Under the pieces are notes generated by a model. That model was not told where the DNA came from. It saw only the letters and a list, made by a program, of their open reading frames with translations, and did not search any database. 64,000 nt of DNA. It comes from Tulasnella sp. 424 (Eukaryota; Basidiomycota; Agaricomycetes; Cantharellales; Tulasnellaceae). Each line of letters opens with the position of its first letter. Positions within the stretch are counted from its first letter, which is position 1. The position numbers were made by a program, and so were the translations under genes. Location: NCBI GenBank assembly GCA_019633425.1, contig WSUB01000183.1, positions 1-64,000 on the forward strand, in the 5' to 3' direction. Below, in pieces: positions 25,177-36,404 of this stretch.

Positions 25177-26398
25177 TTAGCTGGGCGCCGCAATGTTGTT
25201 CAGCAGAACCTGATAAATGATACCAAGCTGCTCGCTGCGCTGAACCATCGTGGTCCTTTGCTCTCTCAGCCCATCCACCTCCCTCGCAATAGGATCGTCG
25301 CTGATGGAACTCGGTATCGGTCCCAGCGGCGATCCGTCCGGCAACGGGAATAAGTGGGCCAAAGGGAAACCTTCGGCGGCGGCCTCGGGCACAGCTGGAA
25401 GAAGTCCGTATGACCGGAGGAGAGAAGTGAGCGCGATGAACGTCCCGGTACGTCCGACCCCTGCGCTACAATGGCAGACGATCGGCCTTGGCGCTGCGTT
25501 TGGAGTAGTGGCTGCGTTGGTCTCTTGAACCACTCGAACCAAGTGGGTGAGTTCATCGGCATTTGTTGGAATACTGTGATCCGGCCACCCCTCGTAGTCG
25601 ACGTGCTTGATCTCGACCACTTCTGGCGTGGGATTGGTCAATAGCTTGAGAACGACGGTTCTGACGACGCAGTCGGCATCGGCGACGAATTCCTCTGATT
25701 TCAACGTGACTTCTATGGGTGGGAGATCGGAGCGGTCGCTTTCGGGGTAGAAGTGCAGAGGAGGCGAGGATGGTGTTTCGGGGATGTATTGGTCCGCTTT
25801 CCGAATTCCATTCTCGACTATCGGAGTGAGCTGAACGATAGTTGTTGGACGGAGTGCTTCGAGTTGAAGAGAGGTAAACAGTGAGAGGAAGGCGTGGGTC
25901 GTTCTGAATAAAGGAGCCTGCAAGTATGGTCGAATTTGGTCATCTGTGTTCTAAACGGTAATCTCGCATGGCTCGGCTCACCTGCGCCGCAATCCACCAA
26001 GCTTTCCCTTCGACCTCGCGCACCCAGCTTGCGTTAAGGTACCTTCCAGATTCTCCATCCAAGGACCCTACGAGGACCCGATTGCGGTCGTATGGCTCGA
26101 TGTCGGCGTATCGATTCCGGTTCTGGTTTGCTGGAGTACTGGCTGCGCTCACAGAGTAGAAGTCCTCCTGTTGAGATAGATTATCGGATGCATTGCCACC
26201 ACTTCCAAACTTTAGGAGCTTCTTGAGACTATTTCTTTTTGGTTCCAGGTGCTGGAGCCTGGGCGGGACCTCAACGTCCCTCGAAGCTTTCCTGAGCTGC
26301 CGTCGGGCAGATTCCCGTTCCATGAGGGTCGAGTAAACGACTCTCAAATGATGCGCCGAGACTTGACCACTGGTGAGCCATTTTGGTGAGGTTGCCAT
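25177..26398 (-). CDS. Protein tyrosine phosphatase
   Basis: Two exons (25982-26398, 25177-25917), 385 residues. Classical PTP domain: NRYADIEPYDRNRV substrate loop (about 95-110), NASWV, the WPD loop GWPDHSIP (Trp about 250), the signature VCHCSAGVGRTGTF with nucleophile Cys about 289 and Arg about 295, and a Q-loop-like QRSEQL near the C terminus. It should hydrolyse phosphotyrosine in cytosolic signalling proteins. Start at 26398 is preferred over an upstream ATG (26530) because the latter would nearly reach the centrin start codon. An insertion rich in Ala/Pro lies between signature and Q loop. Confidence 0.93.
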
Positions 26399-26545
26399 CA
26401 GATAGATCTGGTGAGTGCGGTGCAAAGGGTTGTGGTGGGAGGCTTGGCGGTTCGGTTGGCACGGCGAACTTGGAAGTGACAACAACGCGTCTGCGGCGAT
26501 TTCAAATCCAACTGTCCCTCCTTCTCTCATCCCTCCCTCCCAGTC
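26399..26545. promoter_or_regulatory. Short divergent promoter, phosphatase / centrin
   Basis: Only 147 bp separate the two start codons, so the genes must share most core promoter DNA. No TATA box was seen. A pyrimidine-rich run lies directly before the centrin ATG. Confidence 0.55.
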
Positions 26546-27196
26546 ATGTCTCTATACGCTACCTCCGCAGTCCAACAGAAAGCCAAACAACGCAGAACAA
26601 CTCCAAGACCAGAAATCAGCGATGAACAGAAGCAGGAGATAAAGGAGGCCTTTGAGCTTTTCGATACCGACAAAGACGGCGCGCTGGACTACCACGAGCT
26701 CAAAGTTGCCATGAGGGCGCTGGGCTTTGACTTGAAGAAGGCGGAGGTGCTAAAAATCCTTAAAGACCACGATAAGACTGGCGGGGGGTTAATCGAGTTT
26801 GATGACTTTGCGAAAATCAGTAAGCACGGACTGGACGCGACGCGTTTTGGCCACCGCCAAACTCGGGACTGACCATTCACGCGTTTTCTTGTTTTACAGT
26901 GAGTGAACGGATATTGGCGCGTGATCCGCACGACGAGATAAGACGCGCCTTCCAACTGTTCGACGACGATCATTCGGGCAAGATCAGCATACGAAATTTA
27001 CGGCGTGTGGCGAAGGAGGTGGGAGAGAATTTGGACGACGACGAGTTGTACGTAATCTCCTTTCCCATCATCACTCGTATTCAGTTGTTTGAACGTGGAT
27101 TTTCATAGACAAGCGATGATCGAAGAATTTGACCTTGACATGGACGGAGAGATAAACGAAGCTGAATTCTTCGCCATTATGACCGACCACCAATAG
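26546..27196 (+). CDS. CDC31: Centrin (Cdc31)
   Basis: Three exons (26546-26819, 26900-27047, 27109-27196), 169 residues, the usual centrin length. A basic N-terminal tail precedes four EF hands: [12 protein letters not shown] (complete Ca loop), [28 protein letters not shown] and [13 protein letters not shown]. The MSERI...[17 protein letters not shown] linker is typical of centrins rather than calmodulin. Acts at the spindle pole body in its duplication, and in fungi also with nuclear pore/TREX-2 and XPC-type complexes. Confidence 0.95.
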
Positions 27197-28343
27197 GTGG
27201 ATCTGGACCCCCGCCTCCCGTCACAGCCATGACACCCTTAATAACATATACTGTACGAACACATCTTCCTCATTATCGGTATTGCTTTCTCTGTTCTTCT
27301 ACGCCCGGTAGTTTCGGCGACTCTCGTGATCAGCAAGGTGTCACTGTGTTGATAGCACGGACCGCATAAAAGTCGCTTTGCGCGGCCAAATTCACGCACC
27401 TCTCTTCGGAAACTTGCGTTCCTTGTTATCTACTATCAACCCTGCCCGCTATTATCTGCCCGAAGATAAGTGGATAGCAAAGGGGGTCCAGAGCAATGTA
27501 ACCCATTCAAAACCCGGTAAAAAGCCCGAGACCCCCTGGCCCTTCAAGGCCTCTAACGACCAGCTTGGATCATCTTCGCCATTTGCATCTCAAATGGCTT
27601 CTCTCTAAAGCTGTGCTTCTCAATACAAATTGTGGTGGCGTAACGACCTACCTCATTAGGCAGGTTCGCTTTCTAACCGACTGTGCAGCAGCCCCGCTTC
27701 TCGAAGCGTGATGACGTGAAATCTGATGAAGATAACCGTTCACAGGAGACCCCTCACAACCGAGTGGCATGGGTAGCGTGAGCAGATGGTGGTCTGAACC
27801 TCGCGGTTAGGATCAGTTAGACATCCATGAACGCGGTTCATGCCCATTCACGCATGGGAAGCTGCTTCAAACCTCACTGTAAGTCGTCGTCACTGTGTCG
27901 AACCCCCTTGCCCGCACGAGTTCATGTCCAACCAACCCGCATCGAGGCCATGCGAGCCAGATCTTCCATCCCTTTCTCCGTCCCCAGATGTGATTCTAGA
28001 ACATGGCCTCCACGTGTGCGGAGGACGAATTCGAAACACGTACTGGAATCAAAACATTTCACGGGCTGTTTGTAATGAAAGGGGTCGATTCAGGGATTCA
28101 GGGGGTTTCCGATTTGGGTGGCGCGTTCGGCAGTGCCGCACATTCAAGTATACACACTCATACACCTGTGTTTGCGGTAAATATGCTGACCTACCCTCCA
28201 ACTATTTATGCGCACCACGGACCTCTATTAACTGCCACCACAATTACATCGAGACGAACTTTCTCTCTTACTTACCAGCGATTACCTCTGCACTCTGCTC
28301 TCCACCTCACTCTCCATCGAAAGCTTTCCTGCCCCGCTCCGTC

Positions 28344-28445
28344 ATGTTCCTCCCATCCGTGCACCCTTCATCGAGTTCATCCCAGCCACACCTTACATCA
28401 ACGATGGGCTTTCTCGTTGCAGATCCCAAAGCCCAGTTTTCCTAA
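28344..28445 (+). pseudogene. Small unknown gene, unit I copy (broken)
   Basis: Starts like the copies at 30318 and 33723 (MFLPSVHPS...MGFLVADPKAQFS) but the next Leu codon has become a stop, leaving 33 residues. Homology continues past the stop. The TATA box seen in the other two copies is changed (TAAATATG near 28184). Confidence 0.65.
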
Positions 28446-28959
28446 TGGAACGAATTCACGTCGGTTGTCAAACCCCAGACTTGGCGACGCCGACGCGTCT
28501 CCCCGCCAGCGGGCTCTGAACGTCGCTCGAGCCAGTCTGGTGCCCTGACAGAAAGGTCTTCATCTTCTCTTGTGAGTCAATCTCAGTTCTTTGGAGAACG
28601 TTCCGCTTAGCTTTCGTGGCGCAACCAGTCCTGGAACACCGGCAAGGATTAGGCGCCCCACAGTTCCGTCCCTGTTCTCATACGCTGCAACGATGCGTCA
28701 CAGATCTCTTACAGCAGGGAAGATTCTATTCAGCTTCCAGACTCTCGTGTTTCTAAGAACTCTTCCCGTTTCCAATCATTTCTTTGACACCCTTGTATCC
28801 ATTTTCACCAGTTCCACGTGTATAATCTAGAGAAATAATCACGCATACCGGTACCATTGCAAAAGACACTCTCTCCTTCTTCATTCCGTTCTTTGTAAAT
28901 ATATCAATATATCACATAGCGAGAGAAACAACCACTAGTACTGTAGCACAATAATATTT

Positions 28960-29043
28960 CTTCATGTGACCCTCGGAATCAACCTCCCAATCGTGGCAGG
29001 GGAAGCGTATCGATCGGGCTGAGACTGCGTGAAACCTTCCGTC
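28960..29043 (-). pseudogene. 3' remnant of quinone oxidoreductase gene
   Basis: About 85 bp matching the last codons of the oxidoreductase genes at 30914 and 34299 (the TIGxLIxRV region), with frame-changing differences. At about 29043 it joins the subunit e remnant, marking a deletion. Confidence 0.75.
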
Positions 29044-29340
29044 CGTCTGGGGCACCACATTATCGCATAATCAGGACAAAAATATGCAGGGATAATCACT
29101 TTTGTACTGACTTCCTGTATTGCTAGCAATTTTTCGAGATCTAAGTTTGGGCTGTCTGAGTTTATTGTTACTGTGGCCGAGAATGGCAACCGACTCCCGT
29201 AGTTTCCTGAGCAGACAGTTAAACTTCCCGAGTCTAAATGAGTTAAAACGCACTTCGCTATTCTTGCTAGCCTCTTGCTTTTGTCGTTCCGTGCCTGTCA
29301 AGCCTGCTTTTTGGACTCCTCGCAATGGTATACGAACTGC
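29044..29340 (-). pseudogene. ATP synthase subunit e remnant
   Basis: Matches the intact gene at 36405-36852, including its intron. The PNxDLEKxLA-like and ARQAWTDKQA-like segments can be followed, but stops and indels break the frame and the first exon is not seen. Introns are kept, so it came from DNA duplication. Confidence 0.75.
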
Positions 29341-30148
29341 GTTAAGTCGGCCTGCTGTGGGCAAATTATTTGCATCTCTCGGTGAGCTTGCATCCGTTCT
29401 TATATATTATCAACACTGCAATCTGCCTCGAAAATAGTGCGTCGCAAAGCGGGTCTCAAGCAATACATGTAACCCGTTCAAAGCCCAAGACGCCCTTGGC
29501 TCTTCCACGCATCTATGCACGAGTGTCTTGGATCATCATCACAATTTGTCTCTCAACCGGCTTTCCTCCTAAGCTGTGCATCTCAACGTAAACTCTGGTG
29601 GCGTAAGAGTGGCAGCCAACTCAAACCTATTTTCAGATGTCGCTCTTCTACTGACTGGGCAACATCCCTCGCTTCTTCGAAGCGTGATCGACATGAGTTC
29701 TATGACAATGACGCTACACGTTGGAGGGAAACCACGCACAGCAGGGTAGCATGGGTGGCGTGCGCAGGCGGTTGGCTGAACCTGCTGGCCGTTAGACTTT
29801 CACGAACGTCCATGCTCATTCACGCGTTGGAAACTGCTCTAAACCTCACCTGAGTCGTCTTAATGATATCAAATCCCCCTTGCCCCCTTGATTTCAGCCC
29901 AGCTACACGCATCGAGGTCGTGTGAGCCAGAGCTTCCGTCCCTTTCTCAGCCCCCAATGTGATCTTGGATCATTGCCTCCACGTGTCCTAAAAACGACGT
30001 CAAAACCCCTAATGGAACCAAAACATTTCACAGGTTGTTCGTTGTGAAGGAGACAGAGTTAGGGGCTCAGGGTGGTTTCTGATTTTGGGTGGCGCATCCT
30101 GCAATGCCGCACGTTCCAGCGTACACATTTCTACCCCCCGCGTTGTGG

Positions 30149-30156
30149 TATATATG
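30149..30156 (+). promoter_or_regulatory. TATA box, small gene of unit II
   Basis: TATATATG, about 160 bp before the ATG at 30318; the same octamer stands in unit III at 33535-33542. Confidence 0.5.
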
Positions 30157-30317
30157 CGGTCCATCTTCCAACTCTTTCTGTAGACCACAAACCTCCATTC
30201 ACCGCCATCAAAGCCACCTCTAGACGAGCTTTCTCTCTTATCAAGGATTCCGGATCCTCTGCACCCCGCTCTCCACCAAATTATTTTCTGTCGATAGATT
30301 TCGCAACTCGCACCATC

Positions 30318-30560
30318 ATGTTCCTGCCAAGCGTGCACCCTTCGTCGAGCTCATCTCAACCACACCTTACATCAACGATGGGCTTCCTCGTCGCAGATCC
30401 TAAAGCCCAGTTCTCCCTGTGGAACGAATTCACGTCGGTCGTCAAACCCCCTACTTGGCGCCGCCGACGCGCCTCCCCTTCCACGGGTTCTGGAACTCGC
30501 TCGAGCCAGTCTAGTACGCTTACAGACAGGTCTTCTTCTTCCTTTGTGAGTAAATCTTAG
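30318..30560 (+). CDS. Small unknown protein, unit II copy
   Basis: 80-residue ORF: a Ser-rich start (VHPSSSSSQPH), then MGFLVADPKAQFSLWNEFTSVV, an Arg cluster (TWRRRRASP) and a Ser/Thr-rich tail. An internal Met at 30378 is an alternative start. No signal peptide, transmembrane segment or known domain. After its stop the sequence stays similar to the unit III copy, which reads on for another 20 residues, so the tail may be shortened or a small intron missed. Function unknown. Confidence 0.5.
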   Translation: MFLPSVHPSSSSSQPHLTSTMGFLVADPKAQFSLWNEFTSVVKPPTWRRRRASPSTGSGTRSSQSSTLTDRSSSSFVSKS

Positions 30561-30913
30561 TTCTTTGGAGAACGTTCCGCTCACCTCTTCGTGGTGTAAC
30601 CAGTCCTGGAACACCGGCAAGGACTAACGCCCCGGAGTTCCGTTCCTCCTTTCGTACGCTGCAACGACGCGTAACAAATCGCTTACGACATAGACATTTT
30701 TATTCACTTCCCTGACTCTAACGTCTCCATGAAGCCTGCTTCCAACCATTGCTTGATACCATTGCATCCATACCATCCGTTCCATTTGTACAATCCGGGG
30801 AACTAACCACTCATATCACCACAATCAAAGACTATATCTCGTTCATTTCATTCTCTGTATACATGCCACATAGCTAGAGACAAACCCATGTACATGTACA
30901 TAATAGCTTTTCT

Positions 30914-32322
30914 TCATGCGACCCTCAGAATCAACTTTCCGATCGTGCCACGGGAGGTGAGATCGATCTGGGTCTGCTTGACTCCTTCCGCAGTGAAAGG
31001 ATATTCCTTGTGTATAACAGGCTTCACGGCACCGGTTGCTAGGAGATCGTTGTATTGGGTCTGATAGGTGCGAATCTCCTCCGGGGTAGTGATATAACCG
31101 GGTAACCTACAAGTCATGCATGCGGGGCACCATCAAGTAACCTTGTTCAATGACTAAAGCAATAGAAGTTACCTTGGTCGAACGAGCTTGATGTTCCTTT
31201 CGCCAAGTCTGAGAGGTTGGAAGAGCGGGGGAATTCCACTGGCGTTGCCCAGAGTAACAAATGTACCCTTCCGACGGATGATCTTGAAGTTGTCTTCAAA
31301 GGTGTCTAAACAAGAAAACACAGGTTAGACTCTGAGAGAAGGAGCACAGAGGAGGAAAGGTAGGCACAAACCTTTCCCAACTCCATCGAACACAGCGTGG
31401 ACGCCTTCTCCGTTCGTGATCTTCAACACTTCGTCCACAACGTTCTGCTGAGTCGTGATGATGACGTGCTTTGCTCCGTTCGCACGAGCAACCTCTGCTT
31501 TGGCTTCTGATGAGACGGTTCCGATGACCGTAGCTCCACGGTGTACCGCAATCTGCCATAGTAGTAGAACATACACTGGTGAGGGCCGTTTTCGTTTACA
31601 GACGAACCACGACCCACCTGAGTCAGGTTGATACCCAGTCCTCCAGCAGCCGAGTAAACGAGGATGATATCGTCCTTTTGGATGTTATAGGACTCGGTAC
31701 CGAAAGTCAAAGCTGGTCGATCAAACGAATGATGTCGGTCAGTCATTCCTTCCCAACCGAGTGCTGTGGCCTACGCACCGGTTAGTCCTTGGAGGGCGGA
31801 GGCCGCAGCTATTTTCGTCGAGACAGCATCGGGCAGTTTGACAACTTTTGACCAGTGGACAGCGATTTCTTCGGCGAAGAGCCCGTCGTCCATCTAAAAG
31901 GGGAGGCGAAGTTCGGATTAGAGGCCATGGAGCGGACGGCTGGAATCCTTACCGTAACAACGCGATCACCAACTGAGAGACCACGGAGTTGATATTCCTT
32001 ATCCTGGGTGACGGCTTGCGACGTCGGGAGGGCAATGATGGTTCCCGCAGCTTCTTTACCAAGGACTTTGGGGAGTGCCGCAGCTTTATACTGTCCGCGA
32101 AATAGATTAGTAAGTGGCTCGATCGGGAGTACACATTAGTGTGCTAGTACTCACGACTCCAGCTCTCTCGTAGGTGTCGATGAAATTCACTCCAGCGTAT
32201 TCGACTCTAATGACAACCTGGTCGTCTGTGGGAGCAGGGGCGGGACGCTGGAGTTCCTCAATGACATCGAGCTCGCCTTGGGTTTGGATTCCAATGGTCT
32301 TGATCGTGCGAGAGCTGCTCAT
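30914..32322 (-). CDS. NADPH:quinone oxidoreductase, zeta-crystallin type, copy 1
   Basis: Seven exons (32155-32322, 31953-32090, 31779-31893, 31618-31712, 31372-31552, 31173-31305, 30914-31106) splice in frame to 340 residues, the usual length. Medium-chain dehydrogenase/reductase of the zinc-free quinone reductase type: GVNFIDTYERAGV near the N terminus, LGKEAAGTI, the nucleotide-binding YSAAGGLGINLTQ, then AVHRGATVIGT and VFDGVGK. No structural-zinc cysteine cluster. It should reduce quinones or other alpha,beta-unsaturated carbonyls with NADPH, in the cytosol. Convergent with the small gene upstream. TATA box on the minus strand at 32383-32390. Confidence 0.93.
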
Positions 32323-32382
32323 GTCGCGTTAGATGGTTGAGTAGTAGATTGGTTGCAGGCTCTTGGCTGCAGAACTTAACCC

Positions 32383-32390
32383 ATATATAG
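32383..32390 (-). promoter_or_regulatory. TATA box of quinone oxidoreductase copy 1
   Basis: CTATATAT on the minus strand about 60 bp before the start codon at 32322. Copy 2 has the same element at 35785-35794. Confidence 0.6.
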
Positions 32391-33534
32391 GGACGATCGA
32401 CGACCGGCAGGAACAGGACGGTCGTGCGGGCCGAGTGAAGACCGAGTGGAGGCTGAGTGGAGGGACTGCGGGGGATGTAATAGTTAGATCAGCACGCGAG
32501 TCGAAAATAGAACCCGCCTTACAATGAGGGTTCCGAGGGTCGCAATGCGCCAAGACCTCGTCAATGAAGTACTCCGAGATAAGGCCGTCCGCCGCTGAGG
32601 TAATAATCAGTGGCCGTTCCAAGGGATCCCCATACGAAACCCAGGAAGGGCAAAGTTCATCAACTCGAATCGGGCGTGACGTGCGAATAACCGCTGTCAC
32701 GGTTCGTCACGCACCAGCTCGGACCGACACGCCATACAATTCTCACAATTCACTTGCGTCCATTGTTATCTACTATCAACGCTGCAGTCCACCCAAACTA
32801 GATGTTGCATAACAAAGCGGGTCTCAAGCAGTCTAACCAATTCAGGCCCCGGTATTAGCCCGAGACCCCTGGCCAGCTGGTCCTGGCATCTCTATACGAC
32901 TGGCTTGAATCATCCTCTCAACTTTCCTCTTGACCGGCTTATCTTCTATGTTGCACCTCTCAACAAAAAACGGTGGCGGCGCAAGAATACTCTGGCCTCA
33001 TTGAGCAGTGGATTCGGACCTGTTTCCACTTATCGCACCCTTGTTCTGACTGGGAAACCACCTTCGCTTTTTCGAAGCGAGATATGGTAACCGTACCAGT
33101 AGCCATTGGATGGAGCCCACGTGCAGTAGGGTGGCATGGGTGGCGTGCGCGGGTTGTGGGGTGTACCGGGTGATAGTTAGGAGTAGTCTGACGTCCATGT
33201 TGGTCGTCCACACCCTTTCGCGCATTGGAAACTGCCTTGAACTTCACTACAAGCCGTCGTCATCGCATCAGATGTCTCTTGTCCGCATGAGTATAACTTA
33301 TCCGCATCGAGGTCGTGTGGGGCCAGAACTTCGATACAATTCTGATCCCCGAACGTGATAGCCTCCACGTGTACAAGAAACCAATCGAGATACGTACTGA
33401 CACCAACATGTCTCGCAGGGTTTTTGTGCTGAAGGGGCCAGAGTCCGGGTTCAGGGAGGTTTCCTTATTTCGCGTGGCGAAGCCTGCAGTACCGGAACGT
33501 TCCAGCGTACACATTTCTACTCGTGCATTACAGT

Positions 33535-33542
33535 ATATATGC
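33535..33542 (+). promoter_or_regulatory. TATA box, small gene of unit III
   Basis: TATATATG, about 185 bp before the ATG at 33723. Confidence 0.5.
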
Positions 33543-33722
33543 GGCCTGCCGTCCCGCTTTTTATTCCGTACAGTGAAAAACTCCACTTGGCCGTAGATTT
33601 CAGCTCTGTCACAACGACATCGAGCCGAACTCTGCCTCCTCACTAGCGACCACCTCTGCACCCACTCTCCCCCATACCCATCCCCCCACCCCTCTTGAAA
33701 AAAGATCGTATTTCATCTAATC

Positions 33723-34007
33723 ATGTTCCTCCCACTCGTATACCCTTCGTCGAGCTCATCCCAACCGCAGCCAACGTCAACGATGGGCTTCCTTGTCGCA
33801 GATCCCAAAGCCCAATTCTCCCTGTGGAAGGAATTCACCTCCGTCGTCAAGCTTCCAACTTGGCGACGCCGACGTGTCTCCCCGGCCGGGGGCTCTGAAC
33901 ATCGCTCGAGTCAGTCCAGTACATCGACAAACGGATATAAGCTCTTTGGAAGACGGTCAGCCCACCCTTCGCGGCGCAATCAGTCCTGGAACACTGGCAA
34001 GGATTAG
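33723..34007 (+). CDS. Small unknown protein, unit III copy
   Basis: 94 residues, the longest of the three copies: Ser-rich start, MGFLVADPKAQFSLWKEF, the Arg cluster TWRRRRVSP, and a basic Ser/Gly/Asn tail with GRRSAHPSRRNQSWN. Conserved in the other units up to the Ser/Thr tail. Unrecognised; the basic, low-complexity second half has no catalytic motif. The conserved TATA box and the kept frame in two of three copies support a real gene. Confidence 0.5.
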   Translation: MFLPLVYPSSSSSQPQPTSTMGFLVADPKAQFSLWKEFTSVVKLPTWRRRRVSPAGGSEHRSSQSSTSTNGYKLFGRRSAHPSRRNQSWNTGKD

Positions 34008-34298
34008 GCGCCCCACTATTCCGTCCCTGCCCTCTCACGCTGCAACAACGCGTTACATATTGCTCACGATATGGACAAACCTTTCGTTTCCGAATTTTCG
34101 TGTTTCCAAGAATCCTTCCACATTTCTATCAATTCGAAGTTCATACCCTTGTCTCCATCCCACCCGCTTCATGTGTACAATCTATGGAAGTAGCCACGCA
34201 TATCGATCGAAAAAGAAACCATCTCCTCCATTTCATTCTCTGTACACAAATCACATAGCTAGATACGAAATACTGTACACAATAACATTTCTTCAAGT

Positions 34299-35723
34299 TT
34301 AGGCGACCTTCAGTATCAACTTCCCGATCGTGCCACGGGAGGTGAGATCAGTCTGGGACTGCTTGACACCTTCCGCAGTGAACGGATATTCCTTGTGAAT
34401 GACAGGCTTCACAGCACCGCTTGCTATGAGCTCGTTGTATTGGGTTTGATAGGTGCGAATCTCCTCCGGAGTAACGATATAACCAAACAGCCTAGCGATT
34501 GGAGCGTAATCAATTAACCTTTCTTAGTGAGTAATGTAGAAAGAACTTACCTTGGTCGAATGAGCTTGATGTTCCTTTCGCCAAGTCTGAGAGGTTGGAA
34601 GAGCGGGGGAATGCCACTGGCGTTGCCTAGGGTAACAAATGTACCCTTCCGACGGATGATCTTGAAGTTGTCTTCAAAGGTGTCTAAATAAGAAAGGAAG
34701 GACTGGTTAGACTTTGGGAGAACGAGCATAGAGGAAGAAGGGTCGGCACGAACCTTTCCCGACTCCATCGAACACAGCGTGGACGCCTTCTCCGTTGGTA
34801 ATCTTCAAGACTTCGTCTACCACGTTCTGCTGAGTCGTAATGATGACGTGCTTAGCTCCATTTCCACGAGCCACCTCTGCTTTGGCCTCAGATGAGACGG
34901 TTCCGATCACTGTAGCTCCGCGGTGTACCGCGATCTGGGATGGGAGTAAGAGACGCACTGGGTGAGGGCCGGTTTCCCTTTGACGCGAAACCGCTACCCA
35001 CCTGAGTCAAATTGATACCGAGTCCTCCAGCTGCTGAGTAAATGAGAATGATATCTCCCTTCTTGATGTTATAAGATTCGGTAGCGAAGGTCAAGGCTGG
35101 TCGATCAAATGAGTGAAGACAGTCAGTTGTTCTGCAGGATCGAGTGTCCTGGACCAGTAGGGAGACGCACCGGTTAGTCCTTGGAGGGCCGAGGCCGCAG
35201 CTATCTTCGTCGAAACACTATCAGGCAGCTTGACAACCTTTTGCCAAGGAACAGCAATTTCTTCGGCGAAGAAACCATCGTCGATCTGACCGGGGGGTCA
35301 TGGCGATTACAGGCCGTCAGCATCGATAGACCAAAGCCGTCTGAAATCCTTACTGTGACAACGCGATCGCCGACCGAAAGACCACGGAGCTGATATTCTT
35401 TATCTTGAGTGACGGCTTGCGACGTTGGGAGAGAAACAATGGTCCCCGCCGCCTCTTTCCCAAGGACCTTGGGGAATGCCGCAGCTGGGTACTGAACGAG
35501 AGATAAATCGGTTAATGACTTGATTGGGAGTATGGATCAGTATGCAAGCACTCACGACGCCAGCTCGTTCGTAGGTGTCGATGAAATTCACTCCGGCGTA
35601 TTCGACTTTGATGAGAACCTGGTCGTCTCGGGGAGTAGGGGCGGGACGTTGGAGCTCCTCGATGACATCGAGCTCGCCGTGGCTTTGAATTCCAATGGCC
35701 TTGATTGTGCGAGAGCTGCTCAT
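34299..35723 (-). CDS. NADPH:quinone oxidoreductase, zeta-crystallin type, copy 2
   Basis: Paralogue of the gene at 30914-32322 with identical exon phases (35556-35723, 35354-35491, 35171-35285, 35002-35096, 34754-34934, 34551-34683, 34299-34491), 340 residues, intact. It keeps GVNFIDTYERAGV, the YSAAGGLGINLTQ nucleotide-binding turn and the VFDGVGK segment. Differences include YPAAAFPKVLGKEAAGTI instead of YKAAALPK and a changed C-terminal exon start (RLFGYIVTPEE instead of RLPGYITTPEE). Same reaction expected as copy 1. Both copies appear functional. Confidence 0.93.
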
Positions 35724-35784
35724 GTTGGATTGGACGAGTGAGTAGTAGATCGGCTGGTGAGGACTCTTGGCTGTAGAACTTGAC

Positions 35785-35794
35785 CTATATATAG
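35785..35794 (-). promoter_or_regulatory. TATA box of quinone oxidoreductase copy 2
   Basis: CTATATATAG, palindromic, about 60 bp upstream of the start codon at 35723 on the minus strand. Confidence 0.6.
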
Positions 35795-36404
35795 GGATGG
35801 ATCGACGACTGAGCAGAATCAGGTGGCCGTGCGGGACACTGGCAAGTCAAGACCGAGCGGAGGCCGAGTGGAGGGACTCCGAGTTTAGCTCAGCATGGAG
35901 TCGAAAATAGAACTTGGCTTACAGCGCGAAGGTTAGGGGATGTAATCCGCCAAGACTTCGTCATTGGGCGCAATCGTGTGCCCTGAGATACGGTCGCCGG
36001 GAACCCGCCGCTTAGGTAATCATCATCGTAAGCCAAAAGTTCGACAAAAGATTGGGTAAAGCTATTGCTTATAACATCTCACGGTGATGGAATCAGCATC
36101 GAGGATAAATAGCATGTGACGATTGGGTATGGAGTGAACGGGCCAGCCGTTTAAATTTCCATATAACGGTGTTGCTGAGCGCGGGAGTCGGGTCGAATCG
36201 GGTCGATGAAATGGACTCGAGGCGCAATATGACAAGACTATCATGGTCCGTGCACCATCGTATGCTGAACACGGGAGAGGATTCTGGGGTTGAAATGTGG
36301 GCATTTGTTAAACCAATCGCGTGACATAGGCGCGCATGTCCGACGGGGCAACACGGTTTCTGTAGGAGGAGTGGGCAAAAAATGTCTATAATGCAGCGGG
36401 AGGA
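35795..36404. other. Intergenic, no gene seen
   Basis: Sequence between the promoter of oxidoreductase copy 2 and the 3' end of the subunit e gene. Part of it (to about 36000) resembles the upstream flank of oxidoreductase copy 1. Only short unsupported ORFs. Confidence 0.5.

Larger units (their letters stand above)
27370..36000. repeat. Three decaying copies of a [small gene - quinone oxidoreductase] unit
   Basis: Unit I about 27370-29350, unit II about 29380-32720, unit III about 32730-36000. Each begins with related sequence (TGTTATCTACTATCAAC in I and III, a variant in II), followed by a shared upstream region, the small plus-strand gene and the convergent oxidoreductase gene. In unit I the oxidoreductase is deleted except for its last ~85 bp, which is joined to a remnant of ATP synthase subunit e. 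The intact subunit e gene stands to the right of unit III. Confidence 0.85.
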
